Positions 47,965 through 58,689 of a stretch of 64,000 nt of DNA are shown here, in pieces; the stretch's first letter is position 1; each line of letters begins with the position of its first letter. The notes beneath the pieces are model-generated. The model was given only the letters and a program-made list of their open reading frames with translations, made no database searches and had not been told where the DNA came from. The translations under genes and the position numbers were made by a program. The DNA is taken from positions 7,659 through 71,658 of the forward strand of contig JBBBWG010003337.1 of the NCBI GenBank assembly GCA_037176905.1, read 5' to 3'. This DNA comes from Azolla pinnata. Taxonomy: Eukaryota; Streptophyta; Polypodiopsida; Salviniales; Salviniaceae.

Positions 47965-50737
47965 TCAAAAGAGCCGCGCCGAGATGAAGACGATGCACAA
48001 CAATGATGATGAAAATGCTTTGGCAAGCCAGCACAAACCTCGAGGGGCCGATGCCGGCGCAGCGGAGGAGGAGGACGACGAGGAGGAGGAGGAGGAGGAG
48101 GAGAAATTGAAGCTATAGGCTTTGGAGCCGTCGGGCTTGAAGAGGCCGTAGTGGGTCTCGGAGGCGGCGCCGGGCTTGAGGTTCTCGTTGAAGAGCGCAA
48201 AGAGGAAGACGTCGATGGAGGCGTTGGGGCGGAGCGGGGTGCCGGGGTGGGAGGCGAGATGAAGGAAGAGGTTGTCGTGGTAGAGGCGGGCGTTGGCGGG
48301 GGAGGCGCCGAGCTCGCCGGGGTCGCCGGCCGAGGGCCAGCCGGTCTCCGAGACGAGGACCGAGACGTTGGCGCCGAAGCCGAGGCGGGCGATGGCCGAG
48401 TGCACCGCGTCGATCATGGCGTCGAACAGGTTGTCGTACCGGGCCCCGGTGGTGGGGTCCACGACGCCGGGGTTGCTCTCGAAGAGCGCGTATTGCAACG
48501 AGACGTCGGCGGGGCTGTCCTTGTACGCGAAGAACGGGTACGCGTTGATCATGAACGGGGAGCCCGAGTCGGCGAGGAAGGCGAGCAGCGGCCGGACGTA
48601 GCTGTCGGCGATGCCCGCGACGAACGCGCCCGCCGACGGAGGGTACGAGGCCGAGAGCACCGCGAACGAGTGCGTGGTCGAGACGACGACCCTGCCCTGG
48701 AGCCCGGGGGCGGCGAGGGCCGCGTAGATGTTGCGCATCGCGGGCACCACGTAGGGCACGAGCGCCGCGTCGCTGCCCCCGTAGATCTCGTTCCCCACCA
48801 CGATGCCGACGATGTCGGTGGCCGGGTGGTACGCCGTGACGTTGCCGCGGACCCACGCCTCGGCCGCCGCCGCGCTCGCCGCCAGGCCCTCGAGCTCCTC
48901 GTTCGGCACGCCGACGTGGAACGAGATCCCCGTGTTGGTGAATGTCTTCAGCACCAGCGGGTCCGCGTCGTACAGCTTCGCCCGGTCCATCGGGATCGAC
49001 TGGATCAGCGTCACCACCCCCGCCGGCGCCAGCAGATCGTTCGCCACCTTCCCGTAGTTGATGCCGATGCGCGCGCACATGCCGCCCCAAGTGTAATAGC
49101 CTGCACACACCCACCCACCCAAAGAAACCAAACGCTACGACAAGCTCTGTATCGCTCGCTCGCTCGATCTCTCTCCACCACCACCACCACCACAACAACA
49201 ACAAAGAGAAAGAAGTCCGCGACCCAAAGAACACACAAAAAATCTCCTGGATGGTAATTTAAACAAGACTTCCCGCCATCGTATTCGCTTCCGAACCTTC
49301 GTTTAAATGACCGTAGCTGGAAACATCGCTCGGAATTTGNNNNNNNNNNNNNNNNNNNNNNNNNNNNNNNNNNNNNNNNNNNNNNNNNNNNNNNNNNNNN
49401 NNNNNNNNNNNNNNNNNNNNNNNNNNNNNNNNNNNNNNNTCGGAGTATGCTCATAACACCCCATCCATCATCAAGGTATTCTCGACGACAACACCCATGC
49501 ATGTGAGCGCCCATCAAGGAATGCTCATCATACCATCACATATACAAATCCGATGCATGCTAGAGGCCCATTGGGATATATGCTCATACCCCATGCACAA
49601 GACCTATGCGAGGAAGTGCTCATCGCGCCATGCGCATACCGTGCATAAATAACACCCATGTATATGAGAGCCCCAATCATGATATATGCCTATACCATAT
49701 GCATAACACCTGTAAATGTGAGAGAGAGCCCATCATCGCGCTATGTTTGTACCATACATGAGAGCTATGCATGTGAGAGAGCCCATTTTGGGGTATGCTC
49801 ATACCACACGCATAAAGACCTATGCATGTGTTGACAGAGCCCTTCGAGGGGTTATGCTCCTACCATACACATCACAGCGATGTATCTAGGAGCCCATCAT
49901 GACATGCTCATTCCATATACATAACACCTATGCAAGCAAGAGCAGATCGCGCTGTGCTCATACCATGCACAACATCTATGCATGTGAGAAACAAAGATAC
50001 ATTAACCGTCTTCTAAGGCCAAAATTGATCCATGAGACAAAAGATACACAATGAGATGTGCACCCAATCATCCGAAGTACAAAAACAAAATGAAGAACAA
50101 GCAAGAAAGAGAGCCCACGGGGATTTTCTCATGCCATACATACATAACACTTGTGCATGTGGGAGCCCATGTGGGTATGCTCACATAACAGCGATGTATA
50201 CAAGAGCCCATCTCATACCATTTCATGTCACCTATGCATGCGAGGCTCGCTCATGGGTATATTGCTCCCAACCACACATACCACATATGCAGGTGAAAGC
50301 CCATTCAGGCAGGGACTGCTCATATCATAGCATCATGATTCATACCTATGCATGGTGATAGGCATAGGCAGGCATGTTGACACCATACCTTGAACCCTAT
50401 GCAACTGTTCGAGCCCATTTTGTGCACATCACAACCATTTTGATTCATGAATCATGCCTATGCATGGTGAGGGGGGCATGCCGATACCATACATGGCACC
50501 TGGTTGTGTATTGTTCAGATACCATCGCCTGGGTGCACCTGAGAAACCTCGCGGGGATGCCTCACATGCGCACAACGACACGATCGATGGGCATGTGGAG
50601 TGGCAAGAAGCAAGCTGCCTTGTCTAGAATCGAATCTGATCTTGCAAGAACAACAAATAGAGGGGGCAGACCGTACCTGAGCATGATGCTGCAATCGAGA
50701 GCAGAAGCCATGGTACGAGAGATGGCGGCCGCATCAT
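47965..50737 (-). CDS. GH17 endo-1,3-beta-glucanase, probably GPI-anchored (copy 1)
   Basis: Two exons on the minus strand: 50737-50677 and 49100-47965, giving 398 residues. Such enzymes cut beta-1,3-glucan (callose) in the wall, for example at plasmodesmata. Exon 1 encodes a secretion signal, MMRPPSLVPWLLLSIAASC, ending in phase 1 at donor TCAG|gtacgg, which matches the acceptor at 49101. The mature enzyme starts near RIGINYGKVANDL. GH17 catalytic residues: Glu125 in VVGNE (acid/base) and Glu272 in VSETGWPS (nucleophile). It also has SPFMINAYPFFAYK and LFALFNENLKPG. After the domain come a poly-Ser tract and a hydrophobic C-terminus fitting a GPI signal. The CBM43 module is absent. The intron (1576 bp as assembled) contains a scaffold gap, so exon 1 is linked by phase, signal-peptide content and donor only. 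Strongly GC-rich. Confidence 0.9.
49340..49439. other. Assembly gap (100 N) in the glucanase 1 intron
   Basis: Exactly 100 N, the conventional size for a gap of unknown length. It adjoins the minisatellite starting at 49440, so the assembly probably broke on the repeat and the true intron may be longer. Confidence 0.97.
49440..50500. repeat. ATGCAT-containing minisatellite in the glucanase 1 intron
   Basis: Degenerate units of about 45-60 bases with the theme CATGCATAACACCTATGCATG, then GTGAGAGCCCATCATG and TATGCTCATACC. More than fifteen units are discernible, strongly diverged. The array spans the gap-distal part of the intron nearly to exon 1. Confidence 0.82.
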
Positions 50738-51041
50738 GCGCAGTGGGTGAGAGCTCGAAGCACCATCGCCGAGGAAGGGCTCAATCCCACGCCATTCTGG
50801 TATGCAGCGCACATGCATACAGAGACGGATGCGCCTCTATTGAGGAAGAATTCAGCCCTGTGTGCACAGAAAAACCTGGATCAATCCAATCCTCTGCGTT
50901 GGAGGAAGCGAACCCGGATCAAATCAGACCAGATCAAGAAGAAGAAGAAGAAGACGCAGGAACGCTTCTCGATCGCCCTCTGCAAGAAGATTCGATTCTT
51001 GAAAGCGCACAGAGAGAAGCGATCCTTTCTTGTGGCAGTGA

Positions 51042-51058
51042 CCGGAATCGAACTCCGG
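51042..51058 (-). other. tRNA T-arm-like hairpin remnant
   Basis: On the minus strand CCGGA-GTTCGAT-TCCGG forms a perfect 5-bp T-stem with a 7-base TTCGA-type loop, followed by TCACTGCCA like an acceptor 3' strand. The rest of a tRNA is not found where it should be: no GCAGTGA 5' strand and no D or anticodon arm in the 60 bases 5' of it. It can only be a fragment or a chance hairpin. Confidence 0.35.
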
Positions 51059-51170
51059 TGCAGACGATGCACACATGCATGCATACATACATACATACAT
51101 GCCTCCACACATACACATGCATGCATGCATGCATATGCCTGTTTACACACGCACACATGCATGGATGCAT

Positions 51171-51670
51171 GGATCGACTCGACAATGATCTGGAACGGGA
51201 TCGAATCAGAGCAGAGACACAGGATGCATACATGCATGATACGATCTTGTGGATCGACTCGACAATGATTTGGAACGGGATCGAATCAGAGAAGAGACGG
51301 GATGCATACATGCATGATACGATCATGTGGATTGACTCGACATGATCTGGAACGGATCGAATCAGAGAAGAGACACAGGATGCATACATGCATGATACGA
51401 TCTTGTGGATCGACTCGACAATGATTTGGAACGGGATCGAATCAGAGAAGAGACGGGATGCATACATGCATGATACGATCATGTGGATTGACTCGACATG
51501 ATCTGGAACGGATCGAATCAGAGAAGAGACAGGATGCATACATGCATGATACGATCGGCGGATTCACTCGACATGATCTGGAACGGGATCGAATCAGAGA
51601 AGAGACCGGATGCATACATTGCATGATACGATCGTGTGGATTGACTCGACGTGATATGGAGCGGATCGAA
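51171..51670. repeat. Seven-unit 75-80 bp tandem array with a two-unit higher-order repeat
   Basis: Units start at 51171, 51251, 51329, 51407, 51485, 51560 and 51638. Units 2 and 4 appear identical over their 78 bases and units 3 and 5 nearly so, so a 156-bp dimer has been duplicated recently. Every unit holds GGAACGG(G)ATCGAATCAGAG and TGCATACATGCATGATACGA. It lies 430-930 bases upstream of the glucanase 1 start codon. Confidence 0.93.
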
Positions 51671-52590
51671 TTAGTAGAGTATGGCATGCTCCATCGACCG
51701 ATCTGCCGTGCAGATTGCATCGCGGATTCGCTTGGACCGCTTGCCCGATCATGGGCGCGAAGCTGCTGTTTCCAGCTTTCCCATGACCTGGGTTTTTCGT
51801 TTGGGCCTTCGATTCCCTTCACTCCGAACTTGTGGAATCGATATTTGATTGCGTTTCGATAACATGCGAGATGTCCTGGAAGAATCTTTCTTGTGCTAGG
51901 AACACACACCCCACCATTGCAGATTCCAGCAGCAGCAATAGCTAAGCGCATGTTGTAAAGATGCATGTTCCGGATTCTTCTCCGTGGCCGCACACATCGA
52001 TCCAATGTCCAAACAAAAGTCCAATTTCTGTGTGTTTGATCATGCTGGAATCTTCCCCGAACGAGAAAAGGCCTGGAATTTCACAGACTGCACCAGTTTC
52101 TCCAAATTGGATTTTCGGCACCTGATTTCAACCGGAAGAAAAGCCCTCATCTTGAGTAACAGTAAAAATCCCAACAGAACAACAAGAATTCATTTTACGT
52201 ACTCTGAATCCAAGGGCCTGTGCGATCCAATGAATCACTTGGCGCCAATCTGATCCGATGCAATTCCAAAACTGCTTTTGTCTCACAAGTATACATGTCA
52301 CATATCCTTCGGCGCCCAAATGCAGTTTGCTCTTCCCACCGAGCATGCCAAATTAATCTGCACGGAGACAGATCGATACGCTGCAGGAATACGAACCATC
52401 GGAGAGAGTAAGTACGAGATCTGCACGAGAGACATATGAATTTTGCAGTATCTCGAAGGCACGTATTTCGCGATTTTCCCCTCACTTGCTGCTGCAGGGT
52501 GGAATACGTCGTACAACATGGCGGCCTGATTCGTATACGGTACAAGACCATGCGAGAGAGAGAGAGAGAGAGAGATCCTTGTGGAGATGT
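51671..52590. other. Middle of the region between the glucanases
   Basis: No gene recognised. Base composition is mixed. A GA dinucleotide tract lies at 52554-52575. Confidence 0.55.
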
Positions 52591-52770
52591 CGAATACGTA
52601 TTTCTTCGGCCCGTATGCCCGTATAACATACGGTGCACAAAGTAAAGTGGCCACGTAGCTCCGTATAAAGCACCACCCTATACGTACTCTCTACGTATTC
52701 CCCGTGAAAGCACCTCCGTATACGTATCTTTCGACGTATTTCCCGCAGTTCGTATAAACTACGGAATGCG
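52591..52770. promoter_or_regulatory. Cluster of TACGTA / CCGTAT motifs
   Basis: TACGTA occurs at 52595, 52681, 52692 and about 52720, with further ACGTA and CCGTATA words between (near 52610-52665, 52718, 52734 and 52751). TACGTA is the palindromic A-box form of the ACGT core recognised by plant bZIP factors. The cluster lies about 1.9 kb upstream of glucanase 2. Function is inferred from motif density only. Confidence 0.4.
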
Positions 52771-52802
52771 TCATCTTCTTCCACGCTCCTCCTCCTTCAA
52801 AG

Positions 52803-53165
52803 AATGTGTTGTTTGGATCAGTGCGATTGCCTTCGCCCCGGAACTGGTTTCTGAATCTCAGAGATTTTGCCGGTGCAAATGTTTCTGCTTTTTCTTCTTC
52901 TTCTTCTTCTTCTTCTTCTTCTTCTTCTTCTTCTTCTTCTTCTTCTTCGGAATGTGTGTTTGGATCAGTGCGATTTCCTGGGTTGCCTCTCGCCCCAGAA
53001 TTGGTTTCTGAATCTCAGAGATTTTGCTGAATCTGCAAACGTTCCCGCCTCTTCTTATTGTGCTTGTTGTTTCAGAATGTATATTTGGATCAGTGAGATA
53101 TGCTGGCTCCGGAATCGGTTTCTGAATCTCAGAGATTTTGTTGTTGTTGTTGTTGTTGTTTGTTG
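52803..53165. repeat. Three-copy repeat with embedded TTC and TTG microsatellites
   Basis: Copies begin at 52803, 52951 and 53076 with AATGTGTGTTTGGATCAGTG-like sequence and each ends in TTTCTGAATCTCAGAGATTT. A (TTC)n run (52896-52949) follows copy 1 and a (TTG)n run (53139-53162) follows copy 3. Confidence 0.88.
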
Positions 53166-53317
53166 TTCTTCTTCTTCTCTGTGAAAGCCTACGGCAGATG
53201 CTGGAGATCAAGGTTTTTCTTGCCTCTGGAGGGCTATCAATTCAGAGAGATTGCTTCCATCGTAAACATTTGTCTGTGTGAAATGCGTGTGTGTCTACGT
53301 GGACCGCAAGCATGGAA

Positions 53318-53712
53318 TTAGGGTTTTCTGAGCTGCGCAAAACTGGTTGCAACTCCATCTGCAGAAAGAGAGTCGGGGAAAATGCCGGCAATTTGGTGAA
53401 TCCTCTTTAGGATTTGGATTGTTGCTACTTCCGGGAACTTTGTTGAAGAAGCTCTTGAAAACAGCAGACAGTTTTTTTGAAGAAAAGGGAGAAGAAGAAG
53501 AAGAAGAAGAAGGAATTTCTGTCACGGAGATCACATGTCTGCACCTGATTAGGGTTTTCTCTGGTTACCCGTTGTTTACTTCATCGATTGAAGCCGCGAC
53601 TCGTGGCAATAAACGGTTTTCTGAGGGATATGGCGGTTAGGGTTCCCTTAATCTGTTATGATTCTCTTGACCGAGGAGCGGAGAGGCGGAGCCATGGCGT
53701 TTAGGGTTTTCA
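53318..53712 (+). promoter_or_regulatory. Repeated TTAGGGTTTT elements
   Basis: TTAGGGTTTT occurs at 53319, 53549 and about 53700, with TTAGGGTTCC at about 53637. These are telo-box-like words in the same orientation within 400 bases, about 0.9-1.3 kb upstream of the glucanase 2 ATG. CTT/GAA-rich stretches around them resemble plant leader sequence, so an unrecognised transcript start here is possible. Confidence 0.4.
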
Positions 53713-54371
53713 TGTGATCTGTTAGGATTCTGCTGGTTTTTCCATTTCAGCAAGCAGTTCGAATCGGATGAGAGGGATCATCGCACAATGTTTGTATCAG
53801 GAAAGAGCAGCAAACATCCATCTTTCTTGTCTGATTTTGTCCAGCGATGGCGAAACAGAAAAAGAAGAAGGAGAGGGACATTCTCATGAATCTCTGAAGA
53901 TTTAGAGAGCTTTGCTTCTGCGTTCCTCATCGCCATAGCTTTGGATTTCTGCGTGATCAGTAAGCATATTCTCTTGCTGGAATCATCAGTTTCAGATGCC
54001 TCCACATCATTGTCTGATTAATCTTGCCTACGGTTTCTTCTGCGGCTCTTCAAACTGTGATCCCGATGCATCCATCCATGATTCGGAATTGCTTGCGATG
54101 AGCAAGAGAATATTCCTCTAATGGATCGCTTTGCCGCTTGAATCTGTGAAGATTCTCTACCTTGTTCTCTCTATCTGTTTGTCTGTCTGTCTGTCTGTAC
54201 ATATATATATAGATACACAAACATCTACATCTCTCTCTCTCCCCCCTTCCCCCCTCTCTGTGTACAGATACAAACAAACAAACATCTCCATCGCCATAGC
54301 TTTCCCCCTCTCTCTCTGTGTATGTGTGAAAGCTACTGTAGTTTTCCTAAAGGAACCCTAAGAACCATTAC

Positions 54372-54416
54372 TCATCATCATCATCATCATCTTCTTCTTC
54401 TTCTTCTTCTTCTTTT
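54372..54416. repeat. Compound CAT-CTT microsatellite
   Basis: Six CAT triplets followed by about nine CTT triplets, about 215 bases upstream of the glucanase 2 start. Confidence 0.9.
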
Positions 54417-54631
54417 CTGATGGAAATCAGATGGGCCCAATCAATAAAACCCTGCGTTTCCAACAGATCTTTCATAGATTCATCTGAGTGAAGCCAAAAC
54501 AACAAAAAGCAAAAGAAAAGCAGAAGCTTTGTAGACGATATCTTTGCGTTTCTGTCTCTCTCTCTTTCTATATATATGTACGCACGTATGTATGTATAGC
54601 TAGATCTGTTGGATGCTTCTGGTTTTGGGCT

Positions 54632-56869
54632 ATGGCGATGGCGATGGCGATGCAGGCGTGGAAGCATGGCGAATTCCTGGAGCTCCTATTGCTGCTGGTT
54701 CTGATCTTTCCTCATGCAGGTAACACAAATCTCCATCTTCTTTTGTACACAAGTGCATCATCATGCAATACATCATGAACAAGCATCCGTGCTGCCCATG
54801 GCTACAGGGCATAGACACAATTTGCATGTTATATACATCTGCACATATGCAGAGTTTCAAATGCAGCGATCCATGGCATTCATAGTATGCAGTAATATGC
54901 AGTGATCCATGGCATTCATCGTATGCAGTAATATGCAGTGATCCATGGCATTCATAGTATGCGGTAATATCCAGTGATCCATGGCATTCATAGTATGCAG
55001 TATTATGCAGTGATCCATGGCATTCGTATTATGCAGTAATATGCAGTGATCCACGGCATTCGTATTATGCAGTAATATGCAGTGATCCGTGGCATTGATG
55101 ATGCATCAAATCCTACAATGGATTCAGAGGGGGGAAACTTAGCAGAAAACCACCCTTGGTAATTAGTTGCAGTTTAGCGCCCACCCAAAACCCCAGGAAT
55201 TCCCAAGCCGATGTGCCCACTCTCAGTAAAATCAATCATCGCCCTTACCATAGTAAAGCTCTTCTATCCATCCAACATCCAATACAGTTCCTTTGAAGGA
55301 GACTCCTCCTCATTTGTTGTAGGATTCAGCAATGGCCTGCCTACGACGATGTTAGGGGGCTATAAAAGCTGGGCGAAAGCGATTGCCGCAAGCCATGAAA
55401 ACAGCAACAATGTGCTTGAATCATGTAGTATTCTTATAGCGGGCGGTTGATCGATTCGAGATCGGGCGTGTTAAGCTTTAGTTGGGCAGCGTTTAAAAGA
55501 TTGCAATCGCTTCATTGTGGGCAAAAGAGCAGATTATATTCGCATAGGCATGATTTCGGGCAGTTCTCCGAGTCGAGATCTTAGAACTTGTCTAGTTTTT
55601 TTTTCTAACCTTGTCTAGTTTTCGGACGAGTTCACGATGGTTGACGATGATCCGGGATTCGAATGCCGTTGCGTTTGTTTGTTTTTTTTTTTTGTTGTTG
55701 CCCGCATCGTTACGATTTCAGGCGCGGATGCATCGGCGGCATTGGGGATCAACTACGGGGCGGTGGCGGACAATCTGCCGGCGCCGGCGCGCGTGGTGTC
55801 GCTGATCCGATCCATCCACATATCGAAGGCGAGGCTGTACGACGCGAACCCCGCGGTGCTGTCGGCGTTCCGCAACACGGGCATCTCGTTCGTGATCGCG
55901 GTGGCGAACGAGGATCTCGGGAGCGTGGCGACGGCCAAGGGATCGATGGCGTGGGTCGAGGGCAACGTGCTGAGGCACTATCCGCAAACAAGCATCGTCG
56001 GCATCGTCGTGGGCAACGAGGTGCTCACGGGCACCGATGCAACCCAGATGTCGCGAATCCTCCCGGGGATGATGAACCTCTACAGCGCGCTGGGCTCCTT
56101 GGGCTTGACGACGAAGATGTTCGTGTCGACCGCCCACTCGTTCGCGGTGCTCTCTTCCTCCTTCCCTCCGTCGAAGGCTGCGTTCGACCCCGCCATCGCC
56201 GACGCTTACATGCGGCCGATCCTGCAGTTCCTCGACCAGACTAGGGCCCCCTTCATGATCAACGCGTATCCCTTCTTCGCGTACAAGGCCGATCCCAGCG
56301 CCGTCTCGTTGCCTTACGTGCTCTTCGAGAGCAACCCCGGAGTGCTCGACCCCGGCTCCGGCTTGCGCTACTACAACATGTTCGACGCGCAGCTCGATTC
56401 GGTGTACTACGCGATCGACGCGCTGGGCTACAGGAACCTGTCGCTCCTCGTATCGGAGACTGGCTGGCCCTCGCTCGGCGACTCTGATGAACCTGGGGCT
56501 TCCCTCCGCAACGCCCAGGCCTACCACGAGAACCTCTTCCGGCATCTGGTGTCGAGCCCCGGAACTCCCTCCAGACCCAACCGATCCATGGATGTCTACC
56601 TCTTTGCGCTCTTCAACGAGGACCTCAAGCCCGGCCCCGCCTCCGAACGCCATTATGGCTTGCTCCACCCCGACGGAACCAAAGTGTACAACTTCAGCTT
56701 CGTCGTCGCGAAAACTGCGCCTTCCCCTCCCTCCTCCTCTTCTTCTTCTTCTTCTTCTGCGCCCTCCTCGCCTTATCGAACAAGCTTCTTCGAACGGCCC
56801 CTGGCATCGACGCCAAGCGGGAGTACGCTCGCCATCGCGTGCCTCCTGCTATGCCTCCTGTTACGATGA
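54632..56869 (+). CDS. GH17 endo-1,3-beta-glucanase, probably GPI-anchored (copy 2)
   Basis: Two exons: 54632-54719 and 55722-56869, giving 411 residues. Same family and wall role as the glucanase at 47965-50737. Exon 1 opens with repeated ATGGCG codons (in-frame ATGs at 54632, 54638, 54644 and 54650) and then a hydrophobic signal, EFLELLLLLVLIFPHAG. The donor is CAG|gtaaca in phase 1, the intron position used by copy 1. The GH17 domain starts near LGINYGAVADNL. The likely catalytic pair is Glu129 (VVGNE) and Glu275 (VSETGWPS). It also has APFMINAYPFFAYKADP and LFALFNEDLKPG. A Pro/Ser-rich linker and a hydrophobic C-terminus (LAIACLLLCLLLR) suggest GPI anchoring. No CBM43. GC-rich throughout. 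Start codon choice among the four ATGs is open; all give the same protein save the first residues. Confidence 0.94.
54861..55104. repeat. 36-bp tandem repeat in the glucanase 2 intron
   Basis: Seven units at exact 36-base steps from 54861 (54897, 54933, 54969, 55005, 55041, 55077), each ATGCAGTGATCCATGGCATT then CATAGTATGCAGTAAT with few changes. It sits within intron 1 (54720-55721), about 140 bases from the donor. Confidence 0.95.
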
Positions 56870-56870
56870 T

Positions 56871-56942
56871 CGGACAATGCTGACGCTTGGAAAAGACGAG
56901 CGGCTTCGGACAATGCTGACGCTTGGAAAAGACGAGCGGCTC
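56871..56942. repeat. Two 36-bp direct repeats just after the glucanase 2 stop codon
   Basis: CGGACAATGCTGACGCTTGG begins at 56871 and 56907, and the units are almost identical. They lie in the probable 3' UTR. Confidence 0.92.
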
Positions 56943-58689
56943 CGGCGAGCTACTCGCGCCCCTCTGCGATGAGAAGATCTTCTTTGCAGGTCGTCTTCTT
57001 TGGCGATTAGAACGCGCCCGGCCCGAGAACAGGCCCGCGTGCGTATCTAGCTGATTCATAACGCCGTTCCGATCCACGGCCCCGTTTCGCTGGGCAAATC
57101 GAGACGCTCCGATCGAATCAGAGATCGAGATCTTGAGGAGTGTTGCTCGATGAGGAATGCTGTTGGATGAAACAGCGAAGCGACAAAGGGAATGAACTCT
57201 GTGATGCATGCAAAATGAGATCGAGAAAACGTGTTCCACATGAATAAGCAGGCAAGCGCTTTTGCTGAGCACTTACCATATGCATGAAAGCGTGAGAAAA
57301 AAAACAATTGTAATGCTCGGGATTCTAAAGGTCTTAACATGTAAGAGTACAATCCCTCCCTGCCTACAATCCAAGTTCTCTAGCCAGCTCTATTTGGCAA
57401 AAACCTACTTATGTGGTGTGATATAAGTGGAAGTGGTGTGAAGGATAAAGGGCAGGTGGAGCTGCTGATGGTGATTATGATAGAATATTACTAACTGAGA
57501 GGCTCGTCCACAAAAGCGAGTTGTTCATGAACCATGAAATAAGTGTGGCCCATCCAGGATATATATGGGTAGTTCAAGGTAATGATCTATTTCATAGAAG
57601 AAACGTAATCAAACAAGGAGACGCATCTACTGATTTGCGATTATAATTATGGACTGTGAAGATCATTCAGCTGCCATATGCAGATGTTAATTACGGCTTA
57701 CAAATGAGTCAGTTTGTTGCTACCGATCTTGTTAGTAAGGAACAAAATCAGTTGATTCGGTGCTAAGAATTACATCTGAGCATAACAATAACTGTTATCT
57801 GATGGTGGGCATCCATGCATAGTTTTTGATCTATCTAGAACCTGAGGCAACAAATCTTGCAATCCCATATTCCATTTCATCCAAATCCAGTGTTTCATTT
57901 GTGGGGGAAACGACCCCTCCCACATTACAGCTTTGATTCTGAAGTGGCCAACAAGCATAGATGCCTTACGTGCCCACCTTCATTTTGTCAGTCAATGGAG
58001 ATGAGATGGTAGTTGGCCCTTATTTGACGGTAGGAGGTATGCCAGTTGAAAGAATGGAAGTTTTCAGAATTAAGCCTTAAAAACCCACAAGATCCTTACC
58101 ACTGTACAATCAAGAAAGGGGGATTTCATTGATCAATATGAACTAATGATGTAAAGAGTAATAACCCCAACTTAATGAAATGATTATCAATCATACCAAG
58201 GCAGTACTATTGATTTTGCAGCATTTTATCGGGGTTAAGCTTGGCAAATGAGCCGAATCATATCAGCTCGTTAGAACTTGAAAGCAGCAGCAGTCAGTCA
58301 AAACTTGAAAGCAAGCTTTAGCGGTTCGCAAAACTGGAAAGTTAGACCGTATCAGACAGTTAAAACTGGAAAGTAAACCTCATCATCGTGCAGCACATAA
58401 TTTTCTGGACTAGTGTTAAAGTTCCTCAGCTTTATTCATAAATTTTTTGATGAAAAATCAGCTTTTCTTTTTGAGTAAAGTGCTCTTCTGGCCTTGGAAA
58501 AAAATGGGTATTACAGACTATCGAACAATAGAACAATAAAGAACCTTTAGAATTGTCAATATACAAACCCTGAATGTATGTACACTTAAGTGGGCATACA
58601 TCTTCTAGAGACCTAACACTTTATGAAGCTTAATATGATTCTTTGGTGAAGAATAACCATTTTTTCTATAAAGAATAACCGCATATTAA
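56943..58689. other. Intergenic between glucanase 2 and the UBC gene (convergent)
   Basis: No gene recognised. The first few hundred bases are GC-richer glucanase 3' flank; beyond 57300 the DNA is AT-rich. The two genes converge, so both terminators should be here. A repeated AAACTGGAAAG/AACTTGAAAGC word occurs four times at 58275-58375. Confidence 0.6.

Noticed and set aside
48113-49257. Long frames antisense to or out of frame with glucanase 1 (up to 373 codons)
   Set aside because: Shadows of a very GC-rich exon; the true frame has the GH17 motifs and both catalytic Glu residues.
49101-49257. Glucanase 1 start at the ATG at 49131
   Set aside because: That ATG lies upstream of the acceptor at 49101 in intron sequence and would give no proper signal peptide; the exon at 50677-50737 has a signal peptide and matching phase.
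51031-51065. Intact tRNA gene
   Set aside because: Only the T-arm and acceptor-like 3' end are present; D arm, anticodon arm and pairing 5' strand are absent.
51171-51670. Regular repeats considered as a CRISPR-like array
   Set aside because: Repeats are directly adjacent without unique spacers, and the context is a plant nuclear genome.
55718-56668. 316-codon minus-strand frame across glucanase 2
   Set aside because: Shadow of the GC-rich coding exon, no motif of its own.
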